Source of the DNA: Chrysaora quinquecirrha
Taxonomy: Eukaryota; Cnidaria; Scyphozoa; Semaeostomeae; Pelagiidae
Direction: 5' to 3'
Assembly: GCA_014526335.1 (NCBI GenBank)
Contig: JACTAT010000041.1
Location: forward strand, 929,535 to 993,534
DNA: 64,000 nt
The notes beneath the pieces were generated by a model. That model saw nothing but the letters and a program-made list of their open reading frames with translations, was not told the origin of the DNA and did no database searches. The translations under genes and the position numbers were made by a program. Of this stretch, positions 33,878 to 44,007 are shown one piece after another; within the stretch, counting starts at the first letter, position 1; the number at the start of each line of letters is the position of its first letter.

Positions 33878-35869
33878 TCAAACGGCGGTTATCGATTGCG
33901 GTGTGTGAATATCTTCAGGTCGTATAATCGGAGGCTCGGATGAAACAGAAGTCGATGGAGAATTCTCTGCGACAGTCTCCGGCGCAGCAAGTTGATCGTC
34001 GGGGTCCGGGCACGGAAGGAAACTTTCAGGAGGAAGATCAGAATCTGCAAGATCCGGTGAGTCGATGTGGTTGGACGGCGGTATGAGCGGTCTGTCATTA
34101 GGATCGTAGAAAGGCTTCATGCGATTAGCATGTACCGGGACTGATACAGGACGATTGTCCAATGTTCGCAAACGAAAATGAACCGGCGAGAGTTTAGCGA
34201 CGATCCGGTATGGTCCATGGAAATTGTGGGTCAACTTTTTAGACAAGCCTTTTCGTGTTTTGGGTGTGTATACCCATACCTTGGAGCCAATTTCAAAGCT
34301 AACGGGACGAGATGTCTTGTCATATTGCTCCTTCATTCGTTGCTGGGCGAGTTGCGTATTAGACTTGATCGTTGCTTGGGCTTCCTCGAGACTCTGAACA
34401 ATGCGAGCACGATGGGCTTCGACGGACGCTGAGAGATTATTCGATGAGAAAAGAAGAGCTGTATCGATTGGTAAGCGTGGCTCACGGCCATACAGAAGAT
34501 AAAACGGTGATTCACGCGTAGTTGCATTAGGCGAAACACGATAGGCAAACAATATCAGCGGGATATGTCTGTCCCAGTCCTTCTGGTGTGTGCTAACATA
34601 CATAGATAGTCCTTCAGCAAGGGTGCCATTAAAACGTTCCACCAGTCCATCAGTTTGTGGATGGTACGCTGTAGTGTGTTGCTGTCGAGTATTCATGAGA
34701 CGGCAAACTTCTTTGACGACCGATGCGAGAAAGTTGGACCCACGATCAGATAAGAGCGTACGTGGTGCTCCGTGGCGAGACAAAATTTCATCTATCAACA
34801 ATTGGGCAATGCGCGAAGCTTCGGTAGACTTGAGTGCAAAAGCCTCGGGCCAACGCGTATAATAGTCAGAGAACACGATGATGTATCTGTTTCCGTCCTC
34901 AGTGACAGGAAAAGGCCCTAAAATGTCCATGGCTACTCTATCAAACGCTCCGTCAACGGGAATTGGCAGCAACGGCGCTTTACGCTTATTGCGAGGGATC
35001 TTCTTCATCGCACAATCTACACAAGAATTGCACCAGTGTTCAATATCCTTGAACATCCCGTGCCAATAATAACGAGCGCGGACTTTTTCATAGGTTTTTA
35101 ACGCACTAAGATGACCTGCAGTAGGATCGTCGTGACATGCAACTAGAACCTCGTGGCGAAGAGCAGCAGGGATGACAACTTGAGTATAGAGAGTGTGAAC
35201 GCGGCGTTTTCCCGGCGACCAAAGATGACAAAGAATGCCGTTTTCGTCTAAATAGTACGAGTCGATGGAAAGAAGTAATGAACGGGCTTTGGCGTCCAGT
35301 ACAGGGAGTTGAGATAATTCCAAGTATCGAATGATTTCTGATAAATCCTTATCCTGACGCTGAAGGTGATGAAGACTCTGGATAGAAGAAACACTGTGAT
35401 CAAGGGCAGCAATCGGCAGAGAAATAGCTGAGTCCTCCAACTCTGAGCGAGGAAGGGGATACGGGCGACGAGAAATTGCATCAGCATTTCCGTTGGAAGT
35501 CCCCGGGCGATGTACGATCTCGAAATCGTATTGCTGAAGCCGCAAGGCCCAGCGAGCAAGACGACCTGTAGGGTCTTTGACTTTCATGAGCCATGAAAGG
35601 CTACCATGGTCGGTATGGACATAGAATTTACGACCAGTAAGGTAGGGTTGAAAGCGTTTTATTCCTTCTACCACCGCTAAAGCCTCACGTTCTGTAGTGC
35701 TGTAGCGTGTTTCAGCTAAACTAAGCTCACGACCACCATAAGCAATGACCTGTTCTTTACCATTGACTACCTGACCTAGTATGAATCCCAGAGCGGACTG
35801 GCTGGCGTCAGTATAGAGGTGGAATGGTTGAGTAAAGTCCGGGTATGTCAAAATTGGAGGAGAACACAA
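33878..35869 (-). CDS. gypsy pol, RNase H and integrase part
   Basis: The frame starts in the RT-RNase H junction. RNase H shows LYTDASQSALG, a catalytic Glu in EREALAVVEGI and VHTDHGSLSWL. Integrase has the zinc-binding HHCC (HDDPTAGH...CNSCVDC), then catalytic D in VAMDILGPF, D in LLSDRGSNF and E in DGLVERFNG. A GPY/F-type module follows (HNFHGPYRIVAK). The tail is Pro/Ser/Asp-rich. It is out of frame with the upstream pol part because of a one-base lesion near 35930. Confidence 0.93.
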   Translation of the reverse strand: MCSPPILTYPDFTQPFHLYTDASQSALGFILGQVVNGKEQVIAYGGRELSLAETRYSTTEREALAVVEGIKRFQPYLTGRKFYVHTDHGSLSWLMKVKDPTGRLARWALRLQQYDFEIVHRPGTSNGNADAISRRPYPLPRSELEDSAISLPIAALDHSVSSIQSLHHLQRQDKDLSEIIRYLELSQLPVLDAKARSLLLSIDSYYLDENGILCHLWSPGKRRVHTLYTQVVIPAALRHEVLVACHDDPTAGHLSALKTYEKVRARYYWHGMFKDIEHWCNSCVDCAMKKIPRNKRKAPLLPIPVDGAFDRVAMDILGPFPVTEDGNRYIIVFSDYYTRWPEAFALKSTEASRIAQLLIDEILSRHGAPRTLLSDRGSNFLASVVKEVCRLMNTRQQHTTAYHPQTDGLVERFNGTLAEGLSMYVSTHQKDWDRHIPLILFAYRVSPNATTRESPFYLLYGREPRLPIDTALLFSSNNLSASVEAHRARIVQSLEEAQATIKSNTQLAQQRMKEQYDKTSRPVSFEIGSKVWVYTPKTRKGLSKKLTHNFHGPYRIVAKLSPVHFRLRTLDNRPVSVPVHANRMKPFYDPNDRPLIPPSNHIDSPDLADSDLPPESFLPCPDPDDQLAAPETVAENSPSTSVSSEPPIIRPEDIHTPQSITAV

Positions 35870-37932
35870 TCTAGCCTTAAGTTCTTGAAAAGCAATATCA
35901 CAGTCAGAAGTCCACTGAAAAGCGACGTTTTGCGGGTTAATTTGTTTAACGGAGATGCTATTTTGGCAAATCCTTCAACGAAGCGACGGTAGTAGTTGCA
36001 AAGTCCCAGAAAACTGCGAACTTCCTTAACACTAGATGGAATTGGAAACGACTTGACAACAGCAAGTTTATCTGGATCGGGTGATACACCGTCAGATGAC
36101 ACCACGAAACCAAGATAGGTGACTGAGTTTCGAGCAAAATGGCATTTAGATGGTTTAAGCTTCAGATTCGCTTCGCGAAGACGATCAAAGACAAGACTGA
36201 GTCGCGACAGGTGCTCTTCAAAGGTTTTCGAAAAAACAATGATATCATCGATATATATGAGACATATTTTCCACTCTAAGCCGTGTAAAACACGTGACAT
36301 CAGACGTTGAAAATCAGGCGGAGCGTTAGTAAGTCCAAAGCTCATCACATTATACTCAAAAAGGCCTGCATGTGAAATGAATGCAGTCTTCTCTTGGGAA
36401 TTGGGATGCATGGCTACTTGGTGATATCCTGACTGAAGATCTAAAGTGGTGAAATAGTTAGAACCGGAGAGTGCATCCAAAGCATCATCAATACGAGGCA
36501 AAGGATAACTGTCTTTGCGCGTTACAGCATTCAGCTTACGATAGTCAACACAAAAGCGTGTAGTGCCATCCTTCTTTTTCACTAAGACTACAGGGGAACT
36601 CCAAGGACTTGAAGAAACCGTTATGATCTCTTGCTCTAGCATATTAGAAATGTGTTTGTCTATCTCTTCGCGTTGGTGCTGAGAGACTCGATAGGGCGAT
36701 TGCTTGATGGGCCTTGCCTGTCCCGTATCGATCTCGTGTTGGATGATTGAGGTGCGGCCTAGATCTAAACTAGATGTTGCGAAGATATCAGAATAGCTCT
36801 GAAGAAACGACTCTAAGCGAGAGTTTTCCTGAAGCGAGAGAGCTGGGCTAGGTGTAGCTTGCAAGCTCGAGGATGGTGGCGTCGTAAAGGCGTGACTGTC
36901 TCTCTGCAAAGATGGTTCAACTGAGGCTACAACAGAAGAAGGCTCTATTGGCAAGATGACGTCATCATTGTTTAGTTCAACGAAATTTCCAACAACAGTA
37001 TCCTTATGAAGAAGAACTGAACTATCCGATGGATTGAGTAGCCGAAGAGAGATCATGCCTTCCGCAGATGGACAGGACAAACTCGAAGCGACATATAGCT
37101 GATGGTGATCAGTCAGTGTTTGGTTGGGTTCGATCAGACCAACAACAGGCTGAGATGAGAAATGTTCAAGGTGAACAGGAATGATTGTCTCACTGTTTGC
37201 ATCAATAACGTGTGTCTGTGACATCTTAATCTCGGATACAAAGGGCGAAGTATTTCCCACGGCGAAAGGAATACGATTATTGCCAGAAAAGGTGACAGAG
37301 CAGCCTTTAACATCAATGATAGCGTCAAAACAATACAGGAAATCTCGTCCAAGAACAACGTCATATGTCAATCCAGGTACAACGCAAGCATCACATTTAT
37401 ACTCCTTCCCTCCGATGAAAACAGGAAAAGAAACAAACCCAGTTACAGAAACTGTATTGCCATCCGCGGTCTTAACACTGTCAATGTGACCATGTCTATT
37501 CATTACAAAATTTGCGCGAAGAGTGGAGTCATAAAACTTTTCGCTAACCACAGTTATCGCAGCGCCAGTGTCAACCAATAACTTTGTAAGTTGTTTAACT
37601 ATTATCCCCCATATCAATACATTAGTAGGTGCCGACTGAGGATTATGATCACTAGACTGTATACATGGAATTTCAGCAGGTATTAACTCGGAAATTTCGG
37701 AAGAATCTTGTATTGAAGGCACATTACCGAAATCAGATATCAAATTATCCTTATTTTCAAAATTGTTCGTCTCGATAACTTTGGCTAATTTTTGTTCTTT
37801 GCTTTCCTGAAAGTTTTTCATTCTTAGTTTTCCCCAATCTCCGAGTTCCTCTTCTTTATTAACATTTAGGGAGGTTTCCTTGTTCCCAGAGAAATGGGTC
37901 TTCAGTTCCCCCACTGTGAAGACCCTGTCTCG
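35848..37932 (-). CDS. gypsy pol, protease and reverse transcriptase part
   Basis: After a frame change from gag (see the slippery site at 37932-37938) it encodes an aspartic protease with LVDTGAAITVVS, then reverse transcriptase with FCVDYRKLNAVT, the LPRIDD region and the catalytic YIDDIIVFS. No Met is needed if it is made as a gag-pol fusion. The frame runs off target within the connection domain near 35930, where a run of four A differs from the phase required by the RNase H part. Confidence 0.93.
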   Translation of the reverse strand, partial: RDRVFTVGELKTHFSGNKETSLNVNKEEELGDWGKLRMKNFQESKEQKLAKVIETNNFENKDNLISDFGNVPSIQDSSEISELIPAEIPCIQSSDHNPQSAPTNVLIWGIIVKQLTKLLVDTGAAITVVSEKFYDSTLRANFVMNRHGHIDSVKTADGNTVSVTGFVSFPVFIGGKEYKCDACVVPGLTYDVVLGRDFLYCFDAIIDVKGCSVTFSGNNRIPFAVGNTSPFVSEIKMSQTHVIDANSETIIPVHLEHFSSQPVVGLIEPNQTLTDHHQLYVASSLSCPSAEGMISLRLLNPSDSSVLLHKDTVVGNFVELNNDDVILPIEPSSVVASVEPSLQRDSHAFTTPPSSSLQATPSPALSLQENSRLESFLQSYSDIFATSSLDLGRTSIIQHEIDTGQARPIKQSPYRVSQHQREEIDKHISNMLEQEIITVSSSPWSSPVVLVKKKDGTTRFCVDYRKLNAVTRKDSYPLPRIDDALDALSGSNYFTTLDLQSGYHQVAMHPNSQEKTAFISHAGLFEYNVMSFGLTNAPPDFQRLMSRVLHGLEWKICLIYIDDIIVFSKTFEEHLSRLSLVFDRLREANLKLKPSKCHFARNSVTYLGFVVSSDGVSPDPDKLAVVKSFPIPSSVKEVRSFLGLCNYYRRFVEGFAKIASPLNKLTRKTSLFSGLLTVILLFKNLRLDCVLLQF

Positions 37933-39133
37933 TTTAAAAATTGCTGATTATCTGTTGACTGAAATCTTGGCTGATTTTGGAAACGAGGCCGTGGATTTGA
38001 AATCTGTGCTTGAAAACGAGGCTGTTGAAATGGAGGCTCGTAAGCTGCTGTTTGCTGATACTGGGACTGGAAAGGCTGCCGAGGATATCTGGGTTGATAC
38101 TGAGGGACAGAAAATTGTGGCCGAGAATTACAATAACGGGCAACATGACCTACTCTTTGACATGTATTGCAAATTGGCTGGCCATCAGTGGTTCTGAGGC
38201 TTCTTCCACGTGCATAACCACTAGGAAATCGTTGTGGGTTTCCTGACTTTTTCTGAAATTGGTTATTTGAAAGTCGGGCATCAATTGCAGCGATTATATC
38301 ATTTTTAAATTCCTGCATGCCGAAATTACTTGTGGCTTGAGATGCGGGTTCAGACGTTGGTAATGGCAAAAACGGATTAGTTGAAGGATTAGGCCTCGAC
38401 TGAGCAAGTATTTCCGTTTCTAATGCTTGAATAGATGGTGGAGAATTAAGTTTTGCCCCTTCTTTTTGTGAAGCCAAAGACATAAGCAAATTAACTTGCC
38501 CTTCCAGCTCTTTTATACGTTGGGCTTGGGCCACACCTTGAGCATTTCCTAGGTGACTTGTGGTCCCCCCGGATATGTTGACAGCATTTCTCAGACGAGC
38601 TAAATTATCAGCCTCAGCGAAAGATTTGGGCTGGTTCAGAATTACGTGATTTTTTATATTATCTGCTAGGCCATTGATAAAGACGTTCATCATATCATTG
38701 TCAGAAAGAGATAATCTTTGACACCTGCGTATGATATCCTCAGTATACATTGACAAAGGCTCATTGGGGCCTTGCTTGCGGGAGTAAAGCTCTTGGCGAA
38801 AATGAATTCCAAATTCTGGGCACCAAATCTATTTTTCAATTGCTCAATTAGGGCCGAGAAATCGTTGGATGTTTCCGCAGGCAACGTTTGATACCAAGCT
38901 AAGGCAGGGCCGCTCAATAACAGAGGGAGAGCACCAAGCTTTTTAGCATTGGACCAATTATAAAATTTCGAAAGTCTATCGAACTTTATAACCCACTCAT
39001 TTACATCTTCGTTTGGGAGGCCACTAAACGTGGGTTGCTTAAATAAACCAGAATTGGAGTTACCATCAAGTGCTGCTTGGACAGCAGTTAATTGAGTTTG
39101 CAAGTTTGTTACTGTTGCTTCTATTTGAGCCAT
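37902..39133 (-). pseudogene. gypsy gag, with one frame lesion
   Basis: The likely start is ATG at 39131-39133 (MAQIEATV), preceded by a stretch open but not gag-like. The N-terminal coiled-coil-like segment and the capsid core (WVIKFDRLSKFYNW, ALAWYQTL) are in one frame to about 38810; the rest (SMYTEDIIRR..., nucleocapsid CNTCQRVGHVARYC, a CCHC knuckle, then Gln/Pro/Phe-rich tail) is in another. A single-base phase change lies at about 38800-38815. Gag binds RNA and assembles the particle. Confidence 0.88.
37932..37938 (-). promoter_or_regulatory. -1 ribosomal frameshift heptamer TTTAAAC between gag and pol
   Basis: On the minus strand the gag frame reads TTT TTA AAC, so the heptamer T_TTA_AAC sits exactly in the X_XXY_YYZ phase. 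Moving from gag to pol phase requires a -1 step here. Gag ends a few codons later (37902). A pseudoknot or stem was not evaluated. Confidence 0.75.
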
Positions 39134-39599
39134 ATTACAAAAAGGTATAAAACAATTGGATCTAGTACGGCAATACGTCAAAGTTTGTCCTTGAGTTCTA
39201 CGCAGACAATTTGATGCAAAAATAACGCGATAGTAATTCGATCTCAAAAGAACGTGTCCAGTGGCATTAAGTTTCTTAGTTTGAAGATTCAGAGTCACGC
39301 AACACAAACACGATCACGCAATTGGAAAAACTGAAAAATTCGATTGTCTCAATGTTTCGTCAGCAAAACAAAACTGATTCAATTTGATACGAATGTTACG
39401 CATATAATGCAAGTTTATTTTGCTCCAAACAACTTCTCAATGATAAAAGTATACGCTTGTGCATACACCAATGAAAGGTACGAAGATTCTTGACGTGACA
39501 AACTATTATACGATTGATAACTGGATATATTTATACACGAATAGTTCAATGAAAACAAAGTTTAATATCACAAAATTTATATCCCTCCTGACAAACTGT

Positions 39600-39617
39600 T
39601 CCTCACACTGGGCACCA
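39600..39617 (-). promoter_or_regulatory. candidate gypsy primer-binding site
   Basis: Minus-strand TGGTGCCCAGTGTGAGGA starts with the TGG expected against a tRNA 3' CCA. It lies 16 bases inside the 5' LTR, farther than usual, so the assignment is tentative. Confidence 0.4.
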
Positions 39618-39633
39618 GTGTTAAACCACTACC

Positions 39634-40421
39634 TGGCGTGGCCTAACAAGTTGCGTGAGTAATGATCGAACGAGTGATTTAGACTTAAAAACGAGAATAC
39701 GAGAATAACGACTTGATACGACTTTATAGCGACTTCTTCTTCATAAAATATCAAAATTCAAACTTACGACCTCAACAGTTGACTTCAGCGGTAGAACGGC
39801 AGCGGCGGCTTGAGACGGCGACACAAGGAAACAACGTGAATGCTTTACTTGGATACAAATACTTTTAAAATCCAACAACAACAGAACAAAACATCAGCAA
39901 TATATAATTCGTCTAATACTTCAGCGTCTTTCACAATAATTCATCTAATACTTCAGCGTCTTTCCGTTTAACTAGATTTCTAATACTCGTTAAGATAGTC
40001 TAAAGCACGGTCTCAAAAACTCCTAAAGCAAAAATCCCCTATAGCAAGGTTACGATACATTTTATACGAACAAAACGGGCAAAGGTTACGAAAGATCTAA
40101 AACTACTATAAAAGGTAACATCATGTTGGAGTACAAGCACATGATTCTCTAAATAAGGCTAAATAGTCGATTATAATTAAAATTTACCAATACGATCGTT
40201 CTTCGTATCATGTTTCAGTTCTTCTGATGCAACACTGCTTCTCAATCTGATGCAAGCTCATGTGCGGCATGCAGCATTCTTTTGTCCATTTCACGTGCAG
40301 AGCATTCGAAATACCATGGTCACAGAACAGCCATACAATCAGCATTCAAATCAGTCAGTAGTATATTATATTTCAAATACAATAGACAGTTCAAATGACC
40401 CAATACTTTGCATGTACAACA
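39634..40421 (-). repeat. gypsy 5' LTR
   Basis: 788 bp, TG...CA on the minus strand. It matches 33033-33831 over almost its whole length. As the upstream LTR it should hold the element's promoter. Confidence 0.92.
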
Positions 40422-41247
40422 CTGTATAATCTACACATGGGCTAAATGTTCTGATGGGTGATTTTAACTTACAGTTTAGATCATGATGGCAAATTTCCTC
40501 ATTGTCTTGAAAATGACAATAAAATTTTTGGTCAATGACGACAGATAAAGGGAGATTATGGCTTGGCGGAATCTTAGAGTACTTAATCCTACATGTAGAA
40601 AATATACTTTTACAATCAAAAGAAAAAAGCGTCAATCAAGAATTGATAGAATATACATAAGCAACACAGAGTCTCGGAAGATAACGGGAAGTTTTTATAA
40701 TGATACACCATGAGGAGACCATAAAATGGTGACCGCAGAATTTAACATACCCCAAGAAAAAAACCTGGTCAATGGGTTTTTTCATACAGATTATCTAAAT
40801 GACAATCATTTTATTAGAGAAATCAGAGTAATGGGGACGTTTTAGGCAATGCAAGCGCAACTTTTCTAATTAAAGGTAGAGGTCTAATTAAAGCCATATC
40901 AATTTATCTATTCCAGACGGAAAAAAAGCCAGTGTTCAGATTTTTCGCCTGTCTCAGATTTTTCATGTTGCTATTTTGTCCTTTCTCAGATCAGTCGAAG
41001 TCGTGTGCGTTGTCATATGAAAATGTATAGTGGAGTTTGTGGTCTTTGAGTTTTATTTTATTTGATAACTGAAGTACAGTTCATTGAGTATGCCAGTCTT
41101 TGTTGTTGCATAAAGTATGTATGTGTGGGGTCTCCTATTTCGTCCCTTACTGTGATGTCTAATTTATAATATTGATAATAGTTTTAATATGTATGTATGT
41201 ATCGATAATTTGTGTATAACTGGAGTCTCACTTGAGTCTCGCGCGAC
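40422..41247. other. gene-free stretch, nothing recognised
   Basis: Right flank of the gypsy element. A few short ORFs, no motifs. TATGTATGTATGT near 41190 is a short microsatellite. Confidence 0.5.
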
Positions 41248-41930
41248 GAGTCTCACGCTATTTCATGGAGCCCTTCATGTTGTTTTCCGACAAGTTATAT
41301 TACTTGTAAATAACAGGTGGTGTGGCCGAGTGGTCAAGGCGTTCGGTTCACGATGGCAAGGACGTGGGTTCGAATCTCGTCGGGATCACTTTCCACAAGC
41401 CTACAGTCAACTCAGCTGTCCATCCTACCGAGGTCGGTAAATGAGTACCCAGGGTATTCGTTCTAGAATATCAGTCTGGGGGCACAAACTGCATGTCCAC
41501 AACAGCTGTATAGCTGCCAGAACCCCTGACCTGCATTAACAAATAAAGATTGCTTGCTTGCTTGCAGGCTTTTTTACCTAAAGGACCCTGGGTAAGAGGA
41601 AGGGATGCTGTTAAAAGCTTCAATATTTTATCATTTGGACTCACAGAGCTAACGGATCTTTGCAAATAAATTGCGAGTTGAACCAGGCTCATGTCGAAAT
41701 TGCAGTCAGAACTAGTTTCCAACTGCTAATCGGCAATTTTTTAGAACAAAATTATCGCAACTGACTTGTCAACTTAAACGCTCTGACAACTAGTTTCTTT
41801 TTGGTGGCAATTAGTCGGTTCATTGTTCCAGAAAATTGGGCATGCTTTACTTTTGCGATTAGCTTACAACTGATTCTCGTCAGTCGAAGTCGACCTGCCT
41901 GCTGTTGCGACTGCGACCAACTATGACGAC
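41248..41930 (+). repeat. BEL/Pao-associated terminal segment, solo copy interrupted by a SINE
   Basis: It repeats 27247-27710 in order (TCTCACGCTATTTCATGG to GCATGCTTTACTTTTGC, CAGTCGAAGTCGACCTGCC). It is split after TAACAGG by the SINE at 41318-41564. Not followed by a pol relic in the same orientation, so it behaves like a solo LTR. Confidence 0.65.
41318..41564 (+). mobile_element. tRNA-derived SINE, about 247 bp
   Basis: The head reads GTGTGGCCGAGTGGTCAAGG (A box) and GTGGGTTCGAATCTCGTC (B box), the arrangement of a Ser/Leu-type tRNA. A middle domain follows with CATCCTACCGAGGTCGGTAA and ATGAGTACC. The tail is AATAAAGATTGCTTGCTTGCTTG. CAGG on both sides (41314-41317, 41565-41568) and the uninterrupted homologous site at about 27313 show a clean insertion. 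Transcribed by Pol III; would need a LINE for movement. Confidence 0.88.
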
Positions 41931-41979
41931 GGAAAGCTTGTAAAAACGATGACGTAGAGAGATCTTTGACGATTTCGAG

Positions 41980-42262
41980 ATTCAATGCTCGTGTAGTGAG
42001 TTATGTGAATAAACATATGTATACCTTTACTTGATCACCTGAACGATCTTTGACAGTCAAATGTCCAGTAATATCGACACCAATGTTCGAAAATGGGCGT
42101 ACGGAAGTGTCCTGGCGAAATTTAGGTAGTTCTGGTGACGTAGGAAGCGTATAATGACGACATGTTACCTTTTTACATTAAACACACTTGCGAAGCAGAC
42201 GGCGAGTCGTAGCGCAGGCGGCGGGAACCCAGAAGCGATTGCGTAAAGCGAGGATAGTACCA
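41980..42262 (-). pseudogene. BEL/Pao integrase fragment
   Basis: The minus-strand reading is LRNRFWVPAACATTRRLLRKCV, then C-KKVTC, PTSPELPKFRQD and FSNIGVDITGHLTVKDRSGD. This matches the BEL/Pao integrase zinc region and first catalytic Asp (GVDxxGPL). A stop interrupts it between KCV and CKKV. Second catalytic Asp and Glu are not in the fragment. Confidence 0.82.
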
Positions 42263-42329
42263 AAATTAATGAAAATTTCAGTTTCTCTCATTATTTTTGT
42301 CCAAGAATGTGGATTTTGGTCTGGATTTT

Positions 42330-42405
42330 GGTTGGAGATCCTTGAAAATCCTACCATACAAATGAGCCCTTTATTCAAATTCCAAATGCAGGTCTAATCA
42401 TGATC
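42330..42405. repeat. fragment of the hAT-like MITE family seen at 51823-51893
   Basis: AGATCCTTGAAAATCCTACC, ATACAAATGAGCCC and AGGTCTAATCATGA correspond in order to the right end of the outer element in the KDZ gene's intron 6. Confidence 0.55.
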
Positions 42406-42954
42406 ACGTCGAAATTTTCATTAATTTTTTAAATGTTTCTGCGACGCAATTTTCATTTTGAAAACGAGGTCCTTAGTTAAACAGCGTACACATACTTCAG
42501 TTTTGCTGGCGCAATAAAGTCTTTATAAAACAAGTAATTGCAGGCAAACACATTTTTAAGTGCGAACTGAAATTATATAAAATTTATGTTGAGAAGTACG
42601 GTTTGCACGAAATAGTTTTGAAAAAAGTAAGTATTCTTCGCGATGATGACGTCCCAGTGATGACATCATCTTCTGCTGAAGTCAGCAAAATCATATATCA
42701 TTCGAAAGGTCAATGCAAAGAAAATTCACATTTGATCCGTTTTGAACGGGTGAAATTTGCCCTTCAAAAAAATCAAGTGGTTCAGGGGCTGTTTTTCCAT
42801 GAATAGGGCGTAGCTAGGCGTAGCGAGCTACATGCGTTTGCGGGAAGTGCAACTCAATGGGAAATCAGAATTGCCCAACTTTTTTATTATTAGTTTCTGA
42901 GTTGTACAAAACTTAAAAATTGCGATAAAAAGGGGAAACATTTTGGGCATACCT

Positions 42955-43240
42955 AAAAGTTTTTTTTGTCTGACACTACTCAGGGCATGAGCGTCAGAAA
43001 CAGATCGAAACAATGAACGAGGGCGGAATTTATACCCAGATGCAGCTCGAAATGCACTAATCGGAAACAGAAGCTGAATTGGCATTGTGTTTTAAACACC
43101 AATCAGTTAGCAGCAAGACCAATAGAATTAATTTGAGTGCAAGTGAGAAAACAGAAATTTTCTGTCTACACAGAACCGGCCTTTTGGTTTTGATGTGGAC
43201 AGATTCCGAAACTCCAACGTGAAAAAAGTGTTGTCCTGTG
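42955..43240 (-). repeat. dispersed TATA-bearing repeat, copy 3 (inverted)
   Basis: The reverse complement matches 1489-1775, including CCACATCAAAACCAAAAGGC, CTGATTGGTGTTTAAAACACA, TCTGGGTATAAATTCCGCC and AGTGTCAGACAAAAAA. This is the best preserved copy. Confidence 0.6.
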
Positions 43241-44007
43241 GCCGAATCGTGTTTTTAGACTGGGTTGTTGTTTGAACACACGTGTGGTTGCTCTCTTCGC
43301 CGAAAATCGTGCTGGCAAATTTTAGTAGGTACATGGCAAATTTTAGTAGGTTGTTTTATCGTATCTCCTAATCTCTGGGAAGTACGACCTACGTACCTTG
43401 CCTTTCTAATTTGTTTTTCGAATCGCAACGAGACGTTTCCTATCCAAGGCATTTTTAGGTAAACAGGGCACTTTTGCGGACCTTACTTTTTGTAAAAAGG
43501 GCTTTTAAGTATACCGCAAATGATTCCGCCGTTTATCGCAATTTTATTTATTATCACAAAGACTGCTTTGCTATTGCTATTTTGGATTTTTGCCAATTTC
43601 TACAATCGAGGCCATAGCTATCAACTAACACCAAATGGACCCGTTCATTTTGTGCATCTTTTTCTCTGGGATTTTGTTTGTATTTGTTGCAAAAAACCAG
43701 AATGACAAAAATTGACACTTTTTATAAAAGACCTATTATCGGGTTACATGAGTCCTTTCTTAAAATGTTCGAATTTTGTCGCTATGATTATTGCTCCCTC
43801 AGCACCCTGTAAAAGTTACATTGCCTTCAACAGCACGTTTCCCTTCCCGCCCTTCGGGTTCTCTGCTTGTCGTCCAACACAGTCTCCTTCTGAAATATGC
43901 CAACTTGTGGAATATATCTATTTCTTACATTTATGCCTGCATATGGTCATATTTGTGACAACTTGTTCTTGCACAGGTGAGCGCAGTATTTAGTGGAAAA
44001 ATTCAAA

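Larger units (their letters stand above)
33033..40421 (-). mobile_element. Ty3/gypsy LTR retrotransposon, full length
   Basis: It carries two near-identical LTRs, gag with a zinc knuckle, and pol in the order protease, reverse transcriptase, RNase H, integrase (the Ty3/gypsy order). The left LTR is at 33033-33831 and the right at 39634-40421. The polypurine tract lies beside the left LTR, as expected for minus orientation. No matching target-site duplication is visible (GAGAC left, CTGTA right). Gag and pol each contain a one-base frame lesion, so this copy as read is not functional. No envelope-like ORF and no chromodomain were seen. Confidence 0.95.

Noticed and set aside
33878..38756. Plus-strand ORFs over the gypsy element
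   Set aside because: They are shadows of the minus-strand gag and pol frames, which carry the catalytic motifs.
43316..43350. Two tandem TGGCAAATTTTAGTAGG words
   Set aside because: Only two copies and no wider structure; not enough to call an element.
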